Of a stretch of 64,000 nucleotides of DNA, positions 1 to 8,513 are shown piece after piece (positions within the stretch are counted from its first letter, which is position 1; every line of letters begins with the position of its first letter). This stretch comes from Alphaproteobacteria bacterium (GTDB taxonomy: Bacteria > Pseudomonadota > Alphaproteobacteria > RF32 > CAG-239). The notes below the pieces were generated by a model that ran no database searches, was not told the DNA's origin, and was given only the letters and a program-made list of their open reading frames with translations. The DNA lies in the NCBI GenBank assembly GCA_015062235.1, contig SUUZ01000001.1:248001-312000 (forward strand), in the 5' to 3' direction. A program made the position numbers and the translations under genes.

Positions 1-671
1 GTTATACCAGATCTTATATCATCTAAAATTATATTCCATCTTCTTTTTGATATAAAATTAGCTACCTTTATCCTAGACAAGTAACTATCATCAATATCCC
101 TAACCATTTTTAAAAAAGACAGTATATTTTCTGCAGCTCCAGCCCCTACAACCAACAAAATTGGTTTATCTGGTTTATAATTAGCTTCAATAACATATCC
201 ATCCATATCTAAAGGATAAAATTTTTCATTAAGTTGCCAAATTGCCAAAACATTTTTTTCTTTAAGTTCAATCTTTAATATATTAGGAAAAAAACTCCTT
301 ACAACATTAACATCTCTTACCCATGGCAACGTTTCTAGACGTCGTTTAATCAACTGAACATCCACTTTTAATAGGTTATCTCCAGATTTAAGAGATAATA
401 ACTCGTTTATTTCATTCAAATCGGTACGTTCTCTTCCTATTAAAATAATATCATCAAGAGCAAAACCTTCTTTACCTATATAATCCAAAACCCAATTTCG
501 AGTTTCTACAATTTTTTTGTTAACCAAATCATTTTTTAAAACAACAATTAATCCACCAAATAAAAAAGTAAAAAATAACACAAACAGCGTAGCCCTCATT
601 CGTTTAGGCCACTCTATTGTAGGAAAAACCACTCCGTCTTCTATCCCTTTTTTAGTTTGATTTTCAGTCAT
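1..671 (-). CDS. ftsQ: cell division protein FtsQ, 3' end outside window
   Basis: I translated this by hand; the ORF track misses it because it runs off the window. It starts at an ATG two bases after the murB stop and gives about 223 residues. There is a short cytoplasmic N-terminus, one membrane segment (about residues 27-46, ATLFVLFFTFLFGGLIVVL), then a POTRA-like region with LLKVDVQLIKRRLETLPWV and a V-R-x-F-P motif, then the beta domain. This matches FtsQ, the bitopic divisome protein that links FtsA/FtsZ-side assembly to FtsBL. Its place after murB in a dcw cluster supports the call. Translation is probably coupled to murB. The C-terminus and any ftsA/ftsZ beyond it are not visible. Confidence 0.9.
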   Translation of the reverse strand, partial: MTENQTKKGIEDGVVFPTIEWPKRMRATLFVLFFTFLFGGLIVVLKNDLVNKKIVETRNWVLDYIGKEGFALDDIILIGRERTDLNEINELLSLKSGDNLLKVDVQLIKRRLETLPWVRDVNVVRSFFPNILKIELKEKNVLAIWQLNEKFYPLDMDGYVIEANYKPDKPILLVVGAGAAENILSFLKMVRDIDDSYLSRIKVANFISKRRWNIILDDIRSGI

Positions 672-673
672 TA

Positions 674-1597
674 CTACTTTGCAACACCAACTTTTTTAAT
701 TTCCCATTCCAAAACTATAGATGTTTCTTTCTTTACTGTATCAACTATCTTATCACCTAAATCTTCAATATCCTTAGCCGTAGCAGTTCCTGTATTTACC
801 AAAAAATTACAATGCACAGATGAGACCTCTGCTCCATTAACTTTAAAATTATTACTTCCTGTCTTTTTTATCAATTCCCAAGCTTTCAATCCTTCAGGGT
901 TCTTAAATGTTGATCCTGCTGTTTTAACATTATGTGGCTGGCTTTTTTTTCTATAAGCCTTATGTTCATCAATAATTTGCGATGTTTTTTCCGCCTTCTG
1001 TCTTTCTATCTTTAATATTAAAGATGTAATAATCCATTCATCTGGAAAAAAGCTACTCCTATATCCTAAATTAAAATCATCTGCAACCACTTCTAACATT
1101 TTTCCTTCTCTATCAATCACCGTGGCCCCAATCAAAACATCCTTCAATTCTTTACCAAAACACCCTGCATTTGTTCTAACAGCACCACCAAGACACCCAG
1201 GTATTGAGACTAAAAATTCTAAACCACCTATTTCATTCGCTAACATAATTTTTTTAAGATCTGCATTTTTTAAACCTGCACCACAAATAAGTTTGTTATC
1301 TTTAACTTCCCATCGCTTATAAAATTTATTATCAAGTTTAATAACCACACCAGGAATTCCTCCGTCCCTAACCAAAAGATTAGATCCACCTCCAATTACA
1401 AATATTGGTAAATTATATGGAATATTTTTCATAAAATTTGCTAAATCATCATCATTATCAGGAAAATACATAACTTCTGCTGGTCCACCAACACCTAACC
1501 ACGTATATTTATTCAACAGCTCATTTGAAAGATATTTTCCTTTTACTTGAGGAAGCAATTTAATCAATTGATTTTTTCTTTTAGTAAACCAGTTCAT
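674..1597 (-). CDS. murB: UDP-N-acetylenolpyruvoylglucosamine reductase
   Basis: FAD-dependent NADPH reductase making UDP-MurNAc from UDP-GlcNAc-enolpyruvate in the cytoplasm. Visible motifs: TWLGVGGPAEVM and GGGSNLLVRDGG (residues about 69-80) for FAD binding, SIPGCLGGAVRTNAG, GYRSSFF, and AGSTFKNPEG with the expected proton-donor serine near residue 229. Length of 307 aa is normal for the shorter MurB type. The start is supported by AGGAGG eight bases upstream. It sits between murG and ftsQ; the murC that usually precedes murB, and the ddl that usually follows it in Alphaproteobacteria, are both absent here. Confidence 0.97.
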   Translation of the reverse strand: MNWFTKRKNQLIKLLPQVKGKYLSNELLNKYTWLGVGGPAEVMYFPDNDDDLANFMKNIPYNLPIFVIGGGSNLLVRDGGIPGVVIKLDNKFYKRWEVKDNKLICGAGLKNADLKKIMLANEIGGLEFLVSIPGCLGGAVRTNAGCFGKELKDVLIGATVIDREGKMLEVVADDFNLGYRSSFFPDEWIITSLILKIERQKAEKTSQIIDEHKAYRKKSQPHNVKTAGSTFKNPEGLKAWELIKKTGSNNFKVNGAEVSSVHCNFLVNTGTATAKDIEDLGDKIVDTVKKETSIVLEWEIKKVGVAK

Positions 1598-1609
1598 ACC
1601 TTTTTCCTC

Positions 1610-2710
1610 CTAATTTAATCCTTCAACAACATCTGCCAAGCGTTCAGCTGCATCAACAATCGCCAATTCTTTTACAGATTTCGACATATCCTTCATTATT
1701 TGAGGATTTTCCATAAAATCTTTTAAAATTTTAACCATTTTATCAATAGTAAAATCTTTTTGCTCAATAACCAAAGCTGCGTTATTTTTAGCAAAATCCA
1801 ACGCATTATAATATTGATGATTATCTGCTGCTATAGGCAAAGGAACCAAAACTGATGGCAATCCAGCTGCTGCAATTTCATAAACAGATGAAGCTCCTGC
1901 TCGAGAAACAATAATATCAGCCTTTTTATATAGCTCAGGCATATTTTCAAAAAATGAATTAATAGTAACATCTGAAATTACATTTTTATACAGAAATTCT
2001 ATCTCTTTTTCTTCACCTTTACGACATTGCTGATAAATCACAAGCTTCTTTTTTTCTTCATCAGATAACATCTTAATCGCTTCTGGAACAACATCTGCAA
2101 ATATTTTTGCTCCTTGAGATCCCCCTAAAATGACTAACACCATTTTATCATCAGCTGTCTTTGCACTGTATTCATTATTATGAAGACTTGCAATACTCTT
2201 TCTAATAGGCATTCCACTCAAAACTGTTTTAACTCCATCTGGAGTATTTTTAACTGTTCTAAAACTTTGAGCTACTACAACAGCAAATTTTGCTAAAATT
2301 CTATTGGTACGACTCATTACTGAATTTTGCTCATGAATTACTAAAGGAATTCTTAAAATAACAGCCGCTATTGCTGTAGGAAAAGATGCATAACCTCCAA
2401 AACCCACAACACAATCTGGTCGTTTCCTAAATAAATAATACATAGCCTGCACAATACCCAAAGCAACTTTAGTTAAACTAACAAATTTCGTTAGAATAGA
2501 TTTACCAACAACACTACCCGATAATATTGCTTTATTCTCAATCTCTCCAAGTTTTCCTTTATAATTATTCAAACCTCTTGTATCTGTATACAAAATTACT
2601 TCACAATCTCTTTTTGCAAGTTCTGTTGCTAAAGCATCCGCTGGATATACATGCCCCCCTGTACCTCCTGCCGTTACTACAACTAATTTTCTATTTTTAA
2701 CCTTCATCAT
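1610..2710 (-). CDS. murG: UDP-GlcNAc:undecaprenyl-PP-MurNAc-pentapeptide GlcNAc transferase
   Basis: Peripheral membrane GT28 glycosyltransferase that turns lipid I into lipid II. Motifs: TAGGTGGHVYPA near the N-terminus, FGGYASFPTAIAA, HEQNSVMSRTNRILA, LGGSQGAKIF and the donor-site stretch SRAGASSVYEIAAAG followed by PLPIAADNHQ. The ORF track starts five codons earlier (2725). I prefer the ATG at 2710 because GGAG lies seven bases before it and MurG proteins normally begin just before the glycine-rich loop. It overlaps the ftsW 3' end by 14 bases, so the two are probably translationally coupled. Confidence 0.96.
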   Translation of the reverse strand: MMKVKNRKLVVVTAGGTGGHVYPADALATELAKRDCEVILYTDTRGLNNYKGKLGEIENKAILSGSVVGKSILTKFVSLTKVALGIVQAMYYLFRKRPDCVVGFGGYASFPTAIAAVILRIPLVIHEQNSVMSRTNRILAKFAVVVAQSFRTVKNTPDGVKTVLSGMPIRKSIASLHNNEYSAKTADDKMVLVILGGSQGAKIFADVVPEAIKMLSDEEKKKLVIYQQCRKGEEKEIEFLYKNVISDVTINSFFENMPELYKKADIIVSRAGASSVYEIAAAGLPSVLVPLPIAADNHQYYNALDFAKNNAALVIEQKDFTIDKMVKILKDFMENPQIMKDMSKSVKELAIVDAAERLADVVEGLN

Positions 2711-3839
2711 CCTTATTCTCCGCATGAATATTTCTTCTAGTTAATGCTAACAACATTCCAATTCCCATAGAAGATCCTAATAATGATGATCCACCATATG
2801 ATATCAAAGGCAAAGCCATACCTTTTGTTGGGCCTAATTGTAAAGTTGATGCCATATTAACAAATGCTTGCAAACCAAAACTAACCGCCAATCCACATAC
2901 AGACAAAACTATAAACATATTATCATCTTTACCTGACAACCACATAGACCTTATAACTGTAGTTCCATAAGCCAGCACAATAAGCATACAAAACAACATC
3001 CCATATTCCTCTGCTGCAACAGGAAAAATAAAATCTGTATGAGCATCTGGAATATGCCATTTTACAACCCCTTCACCGACACCTACACCAAGCCACCCAC
3101 CATTTTTAAATGCTTCTAAAGATCTTTTTACTTGATATGCAGGTTCCCCTCCTAAAATACCGCTTAATAGCTGCTCAACTCTAACTTGAACATGAGGCAA
3201 AACCAAATAAGATACACCAAAACCAACCACCAACACCATGCCCACAATCACAACATTTTTAATCCGTACTCCAGCTAAAAACAACTGAATAAACCAAACT
3301 GCAGCAACAACTACTGTCATGCCATAATCAGGCTGTGCTAATAACAAAAGACAAGTGATTCCACATAAAACAACACTAACAATAACACCTGGAAAATTCT
3401 TATAACGACGTTGCATCTCAAACAACCAAGCAGTACAAACAATAAATGTAGGCTTTAAAAATTCAGATGGTTGGATTTGAAATCCCACAGACAACCATCT
3501 TCTTGCCCCTTTAATTTCAGTTCCAAAGAAAAAAGTTGTTATAACCAAAATTATAGCACCAACATACCCTAAAATAGCAAAACGTCTTATCCATTTTAAT
3601 CCAAGCATTGAAAAAAACATCATAACACCTGTTGCAATACACAAATAAGCACCATGTCTATAAACAAAATGATAGGTATTACGACCAATTCTCTCTGCTA
3701 CAGCAGGTGATGCAGACAAACTCAATATAACGCCACAAGCCATCAAAAAAACGACTGCTGCCAACAACAATTTATCTACCGTCCACCACCAATTAGCAAC
3801 AACATTTTTACTTGAACGAGAAAAAGACAACAGCACCAA
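2697..3839 (-). CDS. ftsW: lipid II polymerase / SEDS protein FtsW
   Basis: Polytopic SEDS-family membrane protein that polymerises lipid II at the septum together with FtsI. About ten hydrophobic segments are visible. Family motifs are GFQIQPSEFLKPTFI, a loop with YQVKRSLEAFKNGGWLGVGVGEG, and the C-terminal GPTKGMALPLISYGGSSLL. Its place between mraY and murG favours FtsW over RodA. It begins with a TTG preceded by AGGGAG at good spacing; a GTG one codon on is an alternative. In related dcw clusters murD lies between mraY and ftsW, but here only ten bases separate them. Confidence 0.95.
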   Translation of the reverse strand: MVLLSFSRSSKNVVANWWWTVDKLLLAAVVFLMACGVILSLSASPAVAERIGRNTYHFVYRHGAYLCIATGVMMFFSMLGLKWIRRFAILGYVGAIILVITTFFFGTEIKGARRWLSVGFQIQPSEFLKPTFIVCTAWLFEMQRRYKNFPGVIVSVVLCGITCLLLLAQPDYGMTVVVAAVWFIQLFLAGVRIKNVVIVGMVLVVGFGVSYLVLPHVQVRVEQLLSGILGGEPAYQVKRSLEAFKNGGWLGVGVGEGVVKWHIPDAHTDFIFPVAAEEYGMLFCMLIVLAYGTTVIRSMWLSGKDDNMFIVLSVCGLAVSFGLQAFVNMASTLQLGPTKGMALPLISYGGSSLLGSSMGIGMLLALTRRNIHAENKDDEG

Positions 3840-3849
3840 TACTACTCCC

Positions 3850-4926
3850 TTATTTGCTATAAAACGACATCAACGCTAAAATAGCTAAAACAATTCCTAC
3901 CAACCAAAATCTAAACACAACTTTAGTTTCTTCCCAACCACTTTGTTCAAAATGATGGTGTATTGGAGCCATTTTAAAAAAGCGTTTGCCTTTTGTATAC
4001 CTAAACCAACCAATTTGTATCATTACAGAAACAGACTCCATAACAAAAACACCACCAGCTACAGCGAGTAATATTTCTTGTTTTAACATTACAGCCACAA
4101 CACCCAAAAAAGCCCCTAACGCTAATGAACCAGTATCTCCCATAAATACACTTGCAGGTTTAGCATTAAACCATAAAAATCCCAAACATGCACCAACGAT
4201 AGCTGCACACATAACAGCAACCTCTGCAACTCCAGGAATAATAGGAACATAATACTCCAAAGCGAGTACTCCACCAGCAATATATGCTGCAATCATAAAT
4301 ACTATAAATACCGAAGCTAAAAGTCCTGATGCTAAACCATCTAAACCATCACTTAAATTAACCCCATTAGAAGCACCTGCAATTACAATCATAGCAAAAG
4401 GAATATACAGCCACCTCAAATTAATATTCCAACCAGGTGTATAGGGAAAATTCAAAATAAATCTAGTATCTTCTGGCGTAACATAACATATAACTAAAAT
4501 TGCAGCCAAAGCCGTTGAAAATTGTAACAACAACTTCATTTTTGCACTCAAAGCATTAGCTGTTTGTTTAGTAACCTTCAAATAATCATCAATAAAACCT
4601 ACTACACCATATATAACCAAAACAACAATTCCAACCCATACAAACAAATTTTTCAAATCACAAAAAAGCATAAATGAAAAAATTGATGCCCCCAACATCA
4701 GAATTCCCCCCATAGTAGGAGTACCTTTTTTAGTTAAAAGATGTGATTGCGGACCATCTTCCCTAATTGGCTGTCCTTTTTTTTGATGTTTATGTAAAAA
4801 AACAATAAGTTTTTTACCACAAAGTAATGAAATTATTAAAGATGCCAAAAAAGACATAAAACAACGCATATAAGGAGAGAAAAAATATTCCCCCCAATTA
4901 AAATTATTAAAAAGATAGACCAACAT
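3850..4926 (-). CDS. mraY: phospho-MurNAc-pentapeptide transferase
   Basis: Integral membrane enzyme that transfers phospho-MurNAc-pentapeptide to undecaprenyl phosphate, making lipid I. Length of 358 aa and about ten membrane segments are typical. Diagnostic motifs: REDGPQSHLLTKKGTPTMGG, the Asp pair in VGFIDDYLKVTK, NLSDGLDGLASG, FMGDTGSLALGA and the APIHHHFEQSGWEE loop. It is the first gene of this minus-strand cluster: the 200 bases upstream hold no gene, so murE, murF and ftsI must lie elsewhere. The leader is A/T-rich with a weak ribosome-binding site. Confidence 0.97.
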   Translation of the reverse strand: MLVYLFNNFNWGEYFFSPYMRCFMSFLASLIISLLCGKKLIVFLHKHQKKGQPIREDGPQSHLLTKKGTPTMGGILMLGASIFSFMLFCDLKNLFVWVGIVVLVIYGVVGFIDDYLKVTKQTANALSAKMKLLLQFSTALAAILVICYVTPEDTRFILNFPYTPGWNINLRWLYIPFAMIVIAGASNGVNLSDGLDGLASGLLASVFIVFMIAAYIAGGVLALEYYVPIIPGVAEVAVMCAAIVGACLGFLWFNAKPASVFMGDTGSLALGAFLGVVAVMLKQEILLAVAGGVFVMESVSVMIQIGWFRYTKGKRFFKMAPIHHHFEQSGWEETKVVFRFWLVGIVLAILALMSFYSK

Positions 4927-5126
4927 ACATTCATCCTTCTAAATATAAAGATTTATCTACTCTAAACTACCACGCAAATCTAAACAAATATTAAACAAAA
5001 AATTATCTTCATAAATTAAAATAATAAAATTTATAAACATATAACTTGACATCAAAATAAATAACAAATACATTCAGCACCCTTAATCTGATTATTTATT
5101 TTTAAGTCTAATTTAATTATATTATT

Positions 5127-5486
5127 ATGAAACAGGCTATTTATCTTACAGAAAAAAAAGCTTACCTTGACATTGATGTTAAAGTTCTAAAGCAAAATAC
5201 CGATTGTAATCAAATGGTTAAAATTATTAAAGATGCTCTAATGAAAGAGATATCTGCAAATCTTCCAAAACCTGAAACAACTGAAAGAAGTTTCAAGCTA
5301 GCAGCTTTGACCTCTAGCAGTGATATTAGAGTAAAACTCTACTCTTATATTGAAGGTAAAGGCTTAGTACTTTCCATCTGTCGTCCAGGATTAAATGACA
5401 TGTTCTTTTACAAAAAAGGAACAAATTTCATTACAGTTATGGGAGACCCTTGTACCGATGAAATTGTCGAAACAATTTCTTGGTAA
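5127..5486 (+). CDS. hypothetical protein, 119 aa
   Basis: I do not recognise this protein. It is a small soluble protein without signal peptide or membrane segment and with an alternating charged/hydrophobic pattern that suggests a compact alpha/beta fold. It has three cysteines (NTDCNQM, SICRPG and GDPCTDE). No clear Shine-Dalgarno precedes the ATG. It is monocistronic: divergent from mraY and followed 27 bases later by a strong intrinsic terminator, which supports it being an expressed gene rather than a chance ORF. Confidence 0.65.
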   Translation: MKQAIYLTEKKAYLDIDVKVLKQNTDCNQMVKIIKDALMKEISANLPKPETTERSFKLAALTSSSDIRVKLYSYIEGKGLVLSICRPGLNDMFFYKKGTNFITVMGDPCTDEIVETISW

Positions 5487-5513
5487 GCTCCTTAACTAAT
5501 AAAACTTATCTAA

Positions 5514-5550
5514 GACCATAAAAGCTACTTGCTTTTATGGTCTTTTACTT
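5514..5550 (+). terminator. intrinsic terminator
   Basis: Perfect 12-bp stem GACCATAAAAGC / GCTTTTATGGTC around a TACTT loop, followed by TTTTACTTTATATTT. It closes the 119-aa orphan gene and insulates rsmB, which has its own AAGGAG site. Confidence 0.85.
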
Positions 5551-5580
5551 TATATTTAAGAAAAATTAAGGAGAAACATA

Positions 5581-6795
5581 ATGCAAAACGGAGCTCGTTA
5601 CCAAGCTGTTTTAGAAATATTAACAGAAGTATTTAAAGATCAAACTCCTGCCGAAAAAATCATTAACAATTATCTCAGATTACGCAAATACATAGGCTCT
5701 AAAGATCGCCGTTTTATAACAGATTTAACTTGGTACATCATACGTAATCGTCTAAAGCTAAGTTTTGACAGCAAATCCTCAGATCCTCGTAGACTTTTAT
5801 TATACACATTAAAAGACAAATTAGAAAATGTTTTTGATAATTCGGCTTATGGGCTAACTCATCTAACTCCAGATGAAAAAGAATGGTTACAAAATGAAAA
5901 TGAAGAACCATACCCTAACTATGTTGAAGCAGAATGTCCCCATTGGATTTTCAATAAAATAAAAAATATTGATTTTTGCAAAGCTCTAAACCAACCAGCA
6001 ACTACAGATATACGCACTCATAACATTGGTAGAGATGAACTTCAAAAAAAATTACAAGCTGAAGGTATTGAAACATATTCAGGCAGCTATTCTCCTTATT
6101 GTCTTAAAATTGATGGGCGATTAGTTCTAAATAATTGCATAGCATGGCAAGATGGACTTTTAGACATCCAAGATGAAGCTAGCCAAATTGCTGCGATTTT
6201 AACAGATGTCAAACCTCAACATAAAATAATTGATTATTGTTGTGGAGCGGGTGGTAAATCTTTAGCAATTAGCAATATACTAAATAATCAAGGCACTATT
6301 TTAGCCTACGATATTGATATCAAAAGACTTAACGCTATAAAACCTCGTATAAGTAGACTAAAAGTAAAAAATATTGAATTAACAGATATTATTGCCGATT
6401 CTGATAAGAATTTTGATCGTTTCATACTAGATGCTCCTTGCTCTGGAAGTGGAACATGGCGTCGTTCTCCTGATGCTAAATTTCGCTTAACTGAAGAAAA
6501 ATTGTATGGATTAACTAAGATACAAGAAAATTTACTTGATATTGCTAAAACAAAAACAAAAATTGGAGGACGCATAATTTATATAACTTGTTCCATCTTA
6601 GAAGATGAAAACGAAAATATTATCAACCGCTTTTTACAAACAAATAAAAACTTCACACCTATCAACATTAAATCTCTTTGGAACCAAAAACTTTCAGCTC
6701 CTTATCCCCACAATTCAGAAGTATTTTTAAGAATGTCGCCTTTTACAACTCAAACAGATGGTTTTTTTGTTTGTATATTGGAACGTATCGCCTAA
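5581..6795 (+). CDS. rsmB: 16S rRNA (cytosine-5) methyltransferase, RsmB/NOL1/NOP2/Sun family
   Basis: SAM-dependent RNA m5C methyltransferase, most like RsmB (16S C967). The N-terminal part (about residues 1-150) looks like the NusB-like/helical domain (GSKDRRFITDLTWYIIRN). The catalytic domain carries the SAM motif IIDYCCGAGGKSLAIS and the two catalytic cysteines in DAPCSGSGTWRRSPD and IIYITCSILEDENE. An AAGGAG site lies before the ATG. Its stop codon overlaps the stop of the convergent flhB-like gene. RsmB is the most likely member, but paralogues acting on other rRNA sites cannot be excluded. Confidence 0.88.
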   Translation: MQNGARYQAVLEILTEVFKDQTPAEKIINNYLRLRKYIGSKDRRFITDLTWYIIRNRLKLSFDSKSSDPRRLLLYTLKDKLENVFDNSAYGLTHLTPDEKEWLQNENEEPYPNYVEAECPHWIFNKIKNIDFCKALNQPATTDIRTHNIGRDELQKKLQAEGIETYSGSYSPYCLKIDGRLVLNNCIAWQDGLLDIQDEASQIAAILTDVKPQHKIIDYCCGAGGKSLAISNILNNQGTILAYDIDIKRLNAIKPRISRLKVKNIELTDIIADSDKNFDRFILDAPCSGSGTWRRSPDAKFRLTEEKLYGLTKIQENLLDIAKTKTKIGGRIIYITCSILEDENENIINRFLQTNKNFTPINIKSLWNQKLSAPYPHNSEVFLRMSPFTTQTDGFFVCILERIA

Positions 6796-7118
6796 AGTTT
6801 TGCATTTTGTTGATAAATGTAAGATAAAATTTCCGCTACTGCTGCAAATGCTTCTATTGGTATTTCTTGATTAATATCCACAGCTTTCAATATTTGTAAC
6901 AAATCAGCATCTTTTCTAACCTCTATTCCATGCTCTTCAGCTAATGCAACAATTTTTTCAGCTATATTTCCTTGTCCTTTAGCTAATACTATAGGCGCAT
7001 TATTTTTTTCATTATCATACCCCAACGCAACTGCATAATCTTCCTCTTGACCTGTGGAAAATTTAGAACTTGCGTTGTCTTTAGTTGTAAATCTGTTATT
7101 ATCCTCGTTAGACATCAA
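6792..7118 (-). CDS. FlhB C-terminal-domain-like protein (EscU/YscU/HrcU family), stand-alone
   Basis: 108 aa. An acidic, polar N-terminus of about 25 residues is followed by a domain that matches the cytoplasmic C-terminal half of FlhB/YscU export-switch proteins (DYAVALGYDNEKNNAPIVLA, AEKIVALAEEHGIEVRKD, L..LKAVDINQEIPIEAFAAVAEILSYIYQ). Full FlhB has four membrane helices and an NPTH autocleavage site just before this region. Here there are no membrane helices and the NPTH position reads QEED. Known stand-alone relatives (FlhX/FhlB-type) can partly replace the FlhB C-terminus in flagellar export. It lies divergent from flgB. A role in flagellar type III export is inferred. Confidence 0.82.
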   Translation of the reverse strand: MMSNEDNNRFTTKDNASSKFSTGQEEDYAVALGYDNEKNNAPIVLAKGQGNIAEKIVALAEEHGIEVRKDADLLQILKAVDINQEIPIEAFAAVAEILSYIYQQNAKL

Positions 7119-7183
7119 GACCTCATCAATATTTTGCGTATATTATAATAAGACTTATATAATAGCTTAGCAAGATATTTATT

Positions 7184-7199
7184 TGGCACATATATTGCA
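7184..7199 (+). promoter_or_regulatory. sigma-54 (-24/-12) promoter of flgBC-fliE
   Basis: TGGCACATATATTGCA fits the consensus TGGCAC-N5-TTGCW, with the invariant GG and GC at the required 12-base spacing. It lies about 48 bases before flgB, in the right direction. Sigma-54 control of middle/late flagellar genes is established in several Alphaproteobacteria. An enhancer-binding activator of the FlbD/FleQ kind would be needed and is not in this window. Confidence 0.85.
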
Positions 7200-7204
7200 T
7201 GTAT

Positions 7205-7224
7205 TTAAGTGTGGGGACACTTAA
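7205..7224 (+). promoter_or_regulatory. perfect inverted repeat at the flgB transcription start
   Basis: TTAAGTGT-GGGG-ACACTTAA, an 8-bp perfect palindrome with a GGGG centre, starts about seven bases after the -12 element, so it spans the expected +1 and the start of the mRNA. It could be an operator for a dimeric regulator or a 5'-terminal mRNA hairpin. Confidence 0.6.
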
Positions 7225-7246
7225 GTTTTGATATTGGGGAATATAA

Positions 7247-7672
7247 ATGGATTTAAAAAATCTAACTGTTTTTAATTTAGCAAACCAAAATATGCGTTAC
7301 TTGTCTGCAAAAGAACGAGTAATTGCTGCTAATATTGCTAACGCCTCAACCCCCAATTATCTTCCACAAGATATTACTAAACCTTCTTTTTTAAGCAATT
7401 TAACAGTTGAAAAACCTTTGCTTGAATTAAAAACAACCAATATTAAACATATTGGAGAACTTAAATCTCAAACAAAATCCAATAATTATCAAGGGCCCAT
7501 AGTTTTTACCCCAAAACCTAACAATGCTCTAACAATTGATGGTAATGGTGTAATTTTAGAAGAACAAATGAATGAAGCCAGTAAGGCTAGCTCTGAGTAC
7601 AAAAGAATGATTACAATTTATAATTCATATAAAAATATGCTTTCTGTAGCAAATACCAAAATTAGTGGATAA
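7247..7672 (+). CDS. flgB: flagellar basal-body rod protein FlgB
   Basis: Proximal rod component of the flagellar basal body, exported by the flagellar type III system. The N-terminus has the rod/hook family pattern (NMRYLSAKERVIAANIANASTPNY), and the C-terminal helix (EASKASSEYKRMITIYNSYKNMLS) matches FlgB. Length of 141 aa is normal. It is first in a three-gene unit behind a sigma-54 promoter; flgC starts six bases after its stop. Confidence 0.94.
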   Translation: MDLKNLTVFNLANQNMRYLSAKERVIAANIANASTPNYLPQDITKPSFLSNLTVEKPLLELKTTNIKHIGELKSQTKSNNYQGPIVFTPKPNNALTIDGNGVILEEQMNEASKASSEYKRMITIYNSYKNMLSVANTKISG

Positions 7673-7678
7673 TAAAAA

Positions 7679-8092
7679 ATGGTTGGTAATTTAACATTAA
7701 GTGCAGATATTGCTGCCTCAGGAATGAAAGCTCAAGCCGAAAGATTAAAGGTTATATCTCAAAATATGGCCAATGTCGATTCTGTATCAACAGAAGCTGG
7801 TGGAGAACCTTATCGCCGTCAAGTTGTAAGCTTTCAAAATTATATCGACCCTCAAACAGGAGCTCAAAAGGTACGTGTAAACAGAATTGTTAAAGATATG
7901 TCACCATTTGAAAAAAAATATGACCCAAATCATCCTGCCGCAGATGCTAAAGGATATGTATCTCTACCCAACGTAAACACATTAGTTGAAATGATGGATA
8001 TGAAAGAAGCTCAACGGGTTTATGATGCTAATCTTAATATGTTAAAGACAGCACGTGAAATGAATTCAAGCGTGTTAGATATTTTAAAATAG
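7679..8092 (+). CDS. flgC: flagellar basal-body rod protein FlgC
   Basis: Proximal rod protein of 137 aa. The N-terminal motif SADIAASGMKAQAERLKVISQNMANVDS and the C-terminal VEMMDMKEAQRVYDANLNMLKTAREM are typical of FlgC. Translated right after flgB with no clear separate ribosome-binding site, so coupling is likely. Confidence 0.95.
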   Translation: MVGNLTLSADIAASGMKAQAERLKVISQNMANVDSVSTEAGGEPYRRQVVSFQNYIDPQTGAQKVRVNRIVKDMSPFEKKYDPNHPAADAKGYVSLPNVNTLVEMMDMKEAQRVYDANLNMLKTAREMNSSVLDILK

Positions 8093-8115
8093 TTTTTTTA
8101 TAAAGGAATAATAAA

Positions 8116-8436
8116 GTGGTTAATAGTGTAACAAATGCTCTAAATGCTTACCAAGCTGCTCTAAGCCGTATCAATAATACACCTACAACAAAAGAAACCT
8201 TACAAACAAATTCTACTCCAGATAGTTTTGGTCAGGTTTTACAAAACGTTATTGAAGATACCATAGAAACTCAAAAGCACGCTGAAATTACTACTATTAA
8301 TGGCATATCTGGCAAAGCTGATATTCAAGATGTCGTCTTAGCTATTTCTAACGCTGAGCAAGCGTTAGAAACTGTTGTTGCTGTGAGAGATACAGCCATT
8401 AAAGCTTACAACTCTATAATGCAAATGAATATTTAA
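8116..8436 (+). CDS. fliE: flagellar hook-basal body complex protein FliE
   Basis: Small protein (106 aa) that joins the MS ring to the rod. The C-terminal half KADIQDVVLAISNAEQALETVVAVRDTAIKAYNSIMQM is the FliE signature. It starts with GTG, supported by AAAGGA nine bases upstream. It is the last gene of the flgB-flgC-fliE unit and is closed by a strong terminator. Confidence 0.94.
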   Translation: MVNSVTNALNAYQAALSRINNTPTTKETLQTNSTPDSFGQVLQNVIEDTIETQKHAEITTINGISGKADIQDVVLAISNAEQALETVVAVRDTAIKAYNSIMQMNI

Positions 8437-8460
8437 TTAATATTGGTAACAAACTTAAAT

Positions 8461-8500
8461 AAAAACTCGCCACACTGGCGAGTTTTTATTTATTTAAATT
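8461..8500. terminator. bidirectional intrinsic terminator between fliE and rlmE
   Basis: 12-bp stem AAAAACTCGCCA / TGGCGAGTTTTT with a CAC loop and T-rich flanks on both sides. It serves the convergent fliE (plus) and rlmE (minus) transcripts. Confidence 0.9.
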
Positions 8501-8513
8501 AGCTAAATTTATA

